Below are positions 42,083 to 45,948 of a stretch of DNA of 45,948 nucleotides, piece after piece. Below the pieces are notes generated by a model. That model worked only from the letters and a program-made list of their open reading frames with translations. It was not told the DNA's origin and did no database searches. The DNA is from Chloroflexi bacterium B3_Chlor (lineage in GTDB: Bacteria > Chloroflexota > Anaerolineae > UBA7937 > B3-Chlor). Within the stretch, counting starts at the first letter, position 1. The number at the start of each line of letters is the position of its first letter. The stretch covers positions 1-45,948 of the forward strand of contig NJBK01000021.1 of the NCBI GenBank assembly GCA_005223035.1. The letters are read 5' to 3'. The translations under genes and the position numbers were made by a program.

Positions 42083-42205
42083 CCCTTCGATGAACCCTTC
42101 GATGAACTCAGGGCAGGCCTTCCCTCAAAGGAGGCGTACTACGAGCCTCCTCCCCCTCGAGGAGGGAGGGCTGGTGGTTCGACCCTTCGACAGGCTCAGG
42201 GCAGG
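42083..42205. repeat. CCCTTCGA/CTCAGGGCAGG repeat cluster
   Basis: CCCTTCGATGAACCCTTCGA...CTCAGGGCAGG (42083-42117) and CCCTTCGACAGGCTCAGGG with CAGG (42183-42205) are two copies of the dispersed element. Between them is a GC-rich CCTCCCCCTCGAGGAGGG palindrome at about 42148-42167. Confidence 0.7.
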
Positions 42206-42270
42206 CAAGCTCACCATGTAGGTGGGGGTGCCAAATGGTAGCGCTACTCGGGATGCTGGCCCGAGGTCCA

Positions 42271-42780
42271 TCAATCCCCGGGTGTCAGGCGGATGATCAA
42301 CTCGCTAAGGTCAGGGTACTGCTCCAGCAGCGCTTCCCTGTCACCGGCTTCGTAGTCCTCGTATTCAAACCCCGGCGCCACCGTACACCCTAGAAGGGCG
42401 AACTCTCCCCCTTCATTGAGAAACGAACCCTGCCACGTCCCCCTCGGTACCACCACCTGCAGTTCCTGGCCCTTCAGAATATCCTGCCCCAGGGTGACAA
42501 CCTTGGACGACCCATGCGGGTGAAGCTGAAGCATGGTGACGGGATCCCCCAGGTAGAAATGAAAGATCTCGTCAGAGGCAAGCCTGTGGAGCGCCGAGAA
42601 GGTGTCCGGTGTGAGCAGGTAGAAGATGGCAGTGCCGAAAGCCCTCTCCGACGGGTACCTCTCTGGGAGGCCAAGCTTCGAAATCAACTCCTCGGACTTG
42701 TAGGTCTCGGCGAAGTATCCACCCTCTTCAGGATGGGGCTGCATCCCCAACCGCTCTATGATTTCCTCAGCAGAGATCAT
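42271..42780 (-). CDS. DUF985 cupin-fold protein
   Basis: Cytoplasmic protein of 169 aa of the DUF985 cupin family. It starts MISAEEIIERLGMQPHPEEGGYFAETY, shown here by the block LGMQPHPEEGGYFAETY. TAIFYLLTPDTFSALHRLASDEIFHFY-type text (SALHRLASDEIFHFYLG) gives the first cupin box with its His and Glu. PRGTWQGSFL and LLGCTVAPGFEYEDYE close the barrel. The family has been crystallised but has no agreed enzyme activity; sugar or nucleotide-sugar binding is one idea. The ATG at 42780 is chosen from the family N-terminus; the ribosome-binding site is only AGGA. Confidence 0.88.
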   Translation of the reverse strand: MISAEEIIERLGMQPHPEEGGYFAETYKSEELISKLGLPERYPSERAFGTAIFYLLTPDTFSALHRLASDEIFHFYLGDPVTMLQLHPHGSSKVVTLGQDILKGQELQVVVPRGTWQGSFLNEGGEFALLGCTVAPGFEYEDYEAGDREALLEQYPDLSELIIRLTPGD

Positions 42781-42934
42781 GATGTCCTGTGTGCTGTGGT
42801 TCGATTGCCCAGGCGCCACTCTGGTGCCACACGGGCGTGCGGCTAGCAACTCTTCCAAACTGAAGGATGTGCCCACCATCATGGACAATGGAGGGCACAT
42901 CCAAATCGCTCACATGAAGGTCGAGTGGATCCCG

Positions 42935-44167
42935 CTAGTCGGGCCGGACGTTGACCATCAGCACCAGTTCGTTGTTAGTCTCGTCGGCTTCTGCGACATC
43001 GCCATCCACGTCCACAACGGCGGTGGTGGTGTAGTTGGGGTTCCAACCGCCATAGGTGAATTCGCACTGGTACCACCGCTCATCACCGGCGGCCAGAGAA
43101 GCCACGACCCACTGGCAGCCGAGAGTCGGCCCCGCCGCCCTCCATATCACCCTGAAGGCGCCGGCATTGGTACCTCCTCTGTTGCGGACGTGGACCCCGA
43201 CCATGACGGGCGACCCCTGCTGAGGCGAGGGCGGCACCAGTCTGATTTCGGTGGGGTAGAGGTCCGCCTCCAGTGGCCCCACATTGACCATGAACTGCTC
43301 GCTGTTGTTGCCTTCGTTGCTTTCCTCTACCTCGTTGAACGGGTCAACGGCGGCCACGGTATTGTACGAGGCGTAGATCTCGGGCAAGGTCCAATTGACG
43401 GTCCCCCCGCTGCCGGGCGGCAGGGAAGGCTTGTTGTCCTCGATGACGTCGAAGTCTCCGGGGCCGTACCTCCAGACGATCTTGTACGGCCCGGAAGGTG
43501 CATTCCCAAGATTGCCTACGTCAAACCGGACCTGCACCGATCCGCCCCAGGCGGGGTCAGACGGTGTCACCAACAACGCGCTGAGCACAAGATCCGGCAA
43601 AAGCACCGGGGTGTCCGTTGGCTCTGGCTCGGGCGTATCCGTGGGTCCTGGCGGCGGAGTATCTGTAGGCTCCGCCGGAGGGGGCGGAGTGTCCGTAGCC
43701 GCAGGTGGAGGTGGAGGCGTGTCCGTAGCCGCCGGAGGCGGCCCAGTTGGCGGAGTAGGAGTGGCCACTACCTCACCCTCTTCCAGGACCTCAACGGTTA
43801 CCGCCCACGGGTCGCTGGCCGCGCCGTCCACGTTGTAGGCCGTAACCGAGAGGGTGTGCATGCCAGGATCGGTCGCCGTCCACATCTGCACCAGCGCCCA
43901 AGAGGGCTGGCCTTCAGGGTCAGGGTTGGCATCGGTGCGATAGAGCGCCCCATCAACCGACAGTTCCACCCTCACTATGCCCTTGGGGTCGCTGGCGCTC
44001 ACCAGGACGTTGACGTCGCCGAGCTCCACTTGCGCATCACTGGTGGGCGCGGTGATGGTCACCGTCGGCTTCGCGGGTTCCCGGCCGATGTCGCAGGCCA
44101 CGATCCCGCTGACGATGAGAGCCACGATCATCACCAAGGCCAGCTTTCGTACTCTCACAGTGTCCAT
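42935..44167 (-). CDS. Lipoprotein with Ig-like and CARDB domains joined by a Pro/Thr linker
   Basis: Predicted surface lipoprotein of 410 aa with signal peptide and lipobox IVAC (Cys25). Residues about 35-125 form a bacterial Ig-like domain (PTVTITAPTSDAQVELGD and VELSVDGALYRTD). A linker of TDTPPPP-type repeats (about 130-185) follows. Two CARDB-type adhesion domains come next: PDLVLSALLVTPSDP...FNEVEESNEGNN and ADLYPTEIRLVPPSP...VAEADETNNE. Each ends with the E-x-(D/N)-E-x-N-N calcium-site-like signature of such modules. Strong AAGGAGGGAAG before the ATG and a promoter at 44199-44227. Probably binds cell-surface or extracellular polymers. Confidence 0.88.
   Translation of the reverse strand: MDTVRVRKLALVMIVALIVSGIVACDIGREPAKPTVTITAPTSDAQVELGDVNVLVSASDPKGIVRVELSVDGALYRTDANPDPEGQPSWALVQMWTATDPGMHTLSVTAYNVDGAASDPWAVTVEVLEEGEVVATPTPPTGPPPAATDTPPPPPAATDTPPPPAEPTDTPPPGPTDTPEPEPTDTPVLLPDLVLSALLVTPSDPAWGGSVQVRFDVGNLGNAPSGPYKIVWRYGPGDFDVIEDNKPSLPPGSGGTVNWTLPEIYASYNTVAAVDPFNEVEESNEGNNSEQFMVNVGPLEADLYPTEIRLVPPSPQQGSPVMVGVHVRNRGGTNAGAFRVIWRAAGPTLGCQWVVASLAAGDERWYQCEFTYGGWNPNYTTTAVVDVDGDVAEADETNNELVLMVNVRPD
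43605..43752 (-). repeat. In-gene tandem repeats coding a TDTPPP linker
   Basis: Imperfect tandem units coding for TDTPPPP, TDTPPPG and TDTPEPE inside the CARDB lipoprotein gene. They make a flexible, probably glycosylatable spacer. Length variation between strains is expected here. Confidence 0.7.
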
Positions 44168-44198
44168 TCTTCCCTCCTTGCTATACCAGACTGGGTAG

Positions 44199-44227
44199 AT
44201 TGTAGCCCACACCGCTGGTCGGCGCAA
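44199..44227 (-). promoter_or_regulatory. Promoter of the CARDB lipoprotein gene
   Basis: Read on the minus strand: TTGCGC (44227-44222), 17 bases, TACAAT (44204-44199), 31 bases before the start codon. Confidence 0.55.
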
Positions 44228-44381
44228 ACCTGCGGCGAAGAGAGCGCTGGGGGATTCCAACAGCTTTGTGCCGGGGGTCGGACGACGGCTGCCGGCCCCC
44301 TGGGGATTGATGGTCCGAGCCGGGAAATGCAGCTCCGTGGCGGCCCTCTCCCATTGCGTCGAGGTCGCGCAGGAATGAATT

Positions 44382-44414
44382 CCCGCGCTAAGGCCAGCAA
44401 GTCCCTCCGGGACT
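44382..44414. repeat. Double-hairpin dispersed repeat, copy 2 (diverged)
   Basis: CCCGCGCTA (44382-44390), then AGTCCC-TCC-GGGACT (44400-44414), a perfect 6-base stem with the same TCC loop as copy 1. The surrounding 448-base gap (44168-44615) has the CARDB promoter and otherwise nothing I recognise. Confidence 0.5.
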
Positions 44415-44615
44415 CACTCCTGCGTGACCCAGCGACGCCCAAGGGGCAGCAGTAGGTTGGAGAAGCCTTGTCTGACGCTCTCCCAGGGAGTTCGGCCCAT
44501 GCAGAGCCGACTGAGCAGGCTCGACGGGCCAGCAAGGTGGCTTGCCGACCTCAGGCCGAAGCCCAGGCCGTCGTCAACAGAGATGCCGGAGGCGACGGCA
44601 ATGCCTTCGAGGGCG

Positions 44616-45215
44616 TCAGTAGTTGCGCAGTATCAAGGGCAGGTAGCCCCTGAGCGGCCCCCTCACGCACCACACGGGCTGGAACGAGTCACAGTTCTTG
44701 ATTCCTGCCTCCCAGACGCCAATGGTGCTGGTGGGGGCGCTCCAGTTGTTGGGCAGCGAGACCACCGTGCCGCCCATGGCGCCATCCTCCTGGGTGTAGC
44801 TGCCGCAGTTGTTTGTGCCCGGTGCTCCGGTGCCGGTGTTGGCTATGCTGCCCGTGCGCACCCATCCCCCCACGTCCGTTGGTGGCCCATCGCCCTGGTC
44901 ACCCCCGACGATCTGATATCCCAGCGAGGTGTTGTACGTCATGTTGGAGACGTCCCAGATCTCCCACAGGGCGGCCATGTGGTAGCCCGCCGCGCAGGCC
45001 ACAAGTGCCTCGTTGCCGTCGTGTGTGTCGTCGGTCAGGTAGTAACTTCCAGGCATCATCGCCATCCAGGCCAGCGGGGACTGGCTCGGACGCTTCTCCG
45101 GTGCAGCCCAGACAACGGACGCCAGGGCCAGGCCACCCACGAGCGCCACGAGAATCAAGAGCACCCACAGTCGGCCTACCACGATCTCGAAGACGATCTC
45201 ACGCTTCGATGCCAT
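44616..45215 (-). CDS. Secreted protein of a tandem pair, with C-terminal YLPLILRN tail
   Basis: Predicted exported protein of 199 aa. The N-terminal hydrophobic segment (RLWVLLILVALVGGLALASVVWA) ends in a signal-peptidase-like AxA site. The mature domain is nearly the same as in the gene upstream: EALVACAAGYHMAALWEI, YNTSLGYQIVGGDQGDGPPT, GTGAPGTNNCGSYTQ and VWCV. Four conserved Cys and many Trp give a C-type-lectin-like look, but I cannot assign the family. It alone ends GYLPLILRNY, a tail like the YLPLV-type C-termini of many Chloroflexota secreted proteins. The ATG at 45215 has GGAGG within the last codons of the upstream gene, so the two are coupled. Confidence 0.8.
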   Translation of the reverse strand: MASKREIVFEIVVGRLWVLLILVALVGGLALASVVWAAPEKRPSQSPLAWMAMMPGSYYLTDDTHDGNEALVACAAGYHMAALWEIWDVSNMTYNTSLGYQIVGGDQGDGPPTDVGGWVRTGSIANTGTGAPGTNNCGSYTQEDGAMGGTVVSLPNNWSAPTSTIGVWEAGIKNCDSFQPVWCVRGPLRGYLPLILRNY

Positions 45216-45217
45216 GG

Positions 45218-45796
45218 CTAGTCCTCCACGCACCAGACGCGCTGGTCAGTGTTGCACTTCGAGGTCGTGGCCGACCAGCTGCCAATGAGGGTCCCGGGAG
45301 TGCTCCAGTCGTTGGGCAGAGAGACGATGGTCCCTTCCATGACGTCACTGTCCTGGCTGTAGCTGCCGCAGTTGTTTGTGCCCGGTGCCCCGGTGCCGGT
45401 ACTGGGCAGGTTGCCGGTGCGCACCCATCCCTGCACGTCCGTTGGTGGCCCATCGCCCTGGTCACCCCCGACGATCTGATATCCCAGCGAGGTGTTGTAC
45501 GTCATGTTGGAGACGTCCAGGAGCTCCCACAGAGAGGCCATGTGGTAGCCCGCCGCGCAGGCAGTGAGCGCTTCGTTGCCGAGGTGGCCGTCAGAGATGG
45601 TCAGGTAGTACTGCCGGCCGGAGACGCCCTGCGCTAGCGGCGCGTAGCGGCCGCCCTCGGCAGGGCTGGCCCCCTCCCTGGCCCAGGCCACCGAGCCGAC
45701 CACGCCCACCAATAGCGCCGCCAGCAACCCCAGGATCAGCAGACGCACGGGGAGTGTGTCCAGATTGATGCGGATGATCACCTTTGGATCGTTCAT
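45218..45796 (-). CDS. Secreted protein of a tandem pair, first gene
   Basis: Predicted exported protein of 192 aa with an N-terminal hydrophobic segment (LLILGLLAALLVGVVGSVAWA) and AWA-type cleavage site. The domain EALTACAAGYHMASLWEL to RVWCVED matches the downstream paralogue closely, including YNTSLGYQIVGGDQGDGPPT and APGTNNCGSY. The DNA in this block is almost unchanged too, pointing to recent duplication or gene conversion. It lacks the YLPLILRN tail. A strong Shine-Dalgarno (GAGGAGGAGAAG) precedes the ATG and a promoter lies at 45864-45892. Function unknown; a surface or extracellular binding role is inferred only from export. Confidence 0.8.
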   Translation of the reverse strand: MNDPKVIIRINLDTLPVRLLILGLLAALLVGVVGSVAWAREGASPAEGGRYAPLAQGVSGRQYYLTISDGHLGNEALTACAAGYHMASLWELLDVSNMTYNTSLGYQIVGGDQGDGPPTDVQGWVRTGNLPSTGTGAPGTNNCGSYSQDSDVMEGTIVSLPNDWSTPGTLIGSWSATTSKCNTDQRVWCVED

Positions 45797-45863
45797 TGAC
45801 TTCTCCTCCTCTTCGTCATGTGCCCGTCGATGCGGATACCACAGCCAACTGTAGCTTCAGGTC

Positions 45864-45892
45864 TTTATACCACGACCCGCCGCATTATGCAA
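45864..45892 (-). promoter_or_regulatory. Promoter of the tandem secreted-protein genes
   Basis: Read on the minus strand: TTGCAT (45892-45887), 17 bases, TATAAA (45869-45864), about 70 bases before the start codon at 45796. Confidence 0.65.
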
Positions 45893-45948
45893 CCGTTGGG
45901 GCCAAGGGGAGACCTCCCCTGAGGACCCTGAGGCCCGTGCTGAGCTGG

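Noticed and set aside
41822..42241. Small Pro/Arg-rich open frames on both strands between the SCP2 and cupin genes
   Set aside because: They are translations of dispersed palindromic repeats and lack starts with ribosome-binding sites.
42758..44455. 565-codon plus-strand open frame opposite the CARDB lipoprotein gene
   Set aside because: It is the antisense of a gene with signal peptide, ribosome-binding site and promoter; its Arg-rich low-complexity middle is the mirror of the TDTPPP repeat.
1..45948. tRNA, rRNA, CRISPR arrays, integrases and insertion sequences
   Set aside because: Looked for on both strands (T-arm-like GTTCGA contexts, regular direct repeats, transposase motifs); nothing met even a loose standard. 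The GTTCGA hits at about 42178 and 42800 are in a repeat and upstream of the cupin gene and do not fold as tRNA.

Overview
The window is about 46 kb of roughly 55-60% GC bacterial chromosome, most likely from an uncultured member of the Chloroflexota (Anaerolineae-like). This assignment is an inference. It rests on a C-terminal YLPLILRN tail on a secreted protein, many Ser/Thr/Pro-rich lipoproteins, dispersed CCCTTCGA...CTCAGG repeats, and single-membrane-style Tat and lipoprotein signals. No rRNA, tRNA, CRISPR array, transposase or phage gene was seen.

Region 1 (74-15837) is the most distinctive part. After a DUF333 lipoprotein comes a strong promoter and a 340-nt structured leader. It precedes a complete oligopeptide-type ABC importer (Tat-type binding protein, two permeases, two ATPases). 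The same strand continues with a nitroreductase, a small conserved protein, a hydantoinase/oxoprolinase A-type protein, a DUF917 (S-methyl-thiohydantoin-desulfurase-like) protein and an Asp/Glu/hydantoin racemase. Facing it is a four-gene minus-strand operon: two tandem DUF917 paralogues, an M29-type aminopeptidase and a TatA-like protein. That operon starts from a consensus promoter and has a terminator-like hairpin in its own leader. Together these look like an uptake and degradation system for a cyclic amide (hydantoin, thiohydantoin, lactam or cyclic peptide); the substrate is not known.

Region 2 (16125-25630) is mostly housekeeping: DUF4416, a SagB-like Tat lipoprotein nitroreductase, a membrane protein with a pilin-like C-terminal domain, xpt-guaA (purine salvage and GMP synthesis), lon, rsmI and a PGI/PMI-type sugar phosphate isomerase. 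A short degraded copy of the guaA 3' end lies 1 kb beyond guaA.

Region 3 (25661-37278) is dominated by redox and oxygen functions. It has a Crp/Fnr regulator and an operon of two ferredoxins, a zinc-ribbon protein, a methyltransferase and a DUF438-hemerythrin-PAS protein. These are followed by an FTR1 iron permease behind a perfect consensus promoter, a flavodiiron protein, a large hybrid histidine kinase whose receiver lacks its phospho-acceptor Asp, a GyrI-like protein and a type II NADH dehydrogenase. This set fits a facultative or oxygen-exposed anaerobe.

Region 4 (37314-45796, all minus strand) holds a propionyl-CoA synthetase, a GT-C-type membrane glycosyltransferase, an SCP2-like protein, a DUF985 cupin, a CARDB lipoprotein and two tandem secreted paralogues. 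Its gaps carry dispersed palindromic repeats.

All identifications come from reading motifs by eye; no database search was run.
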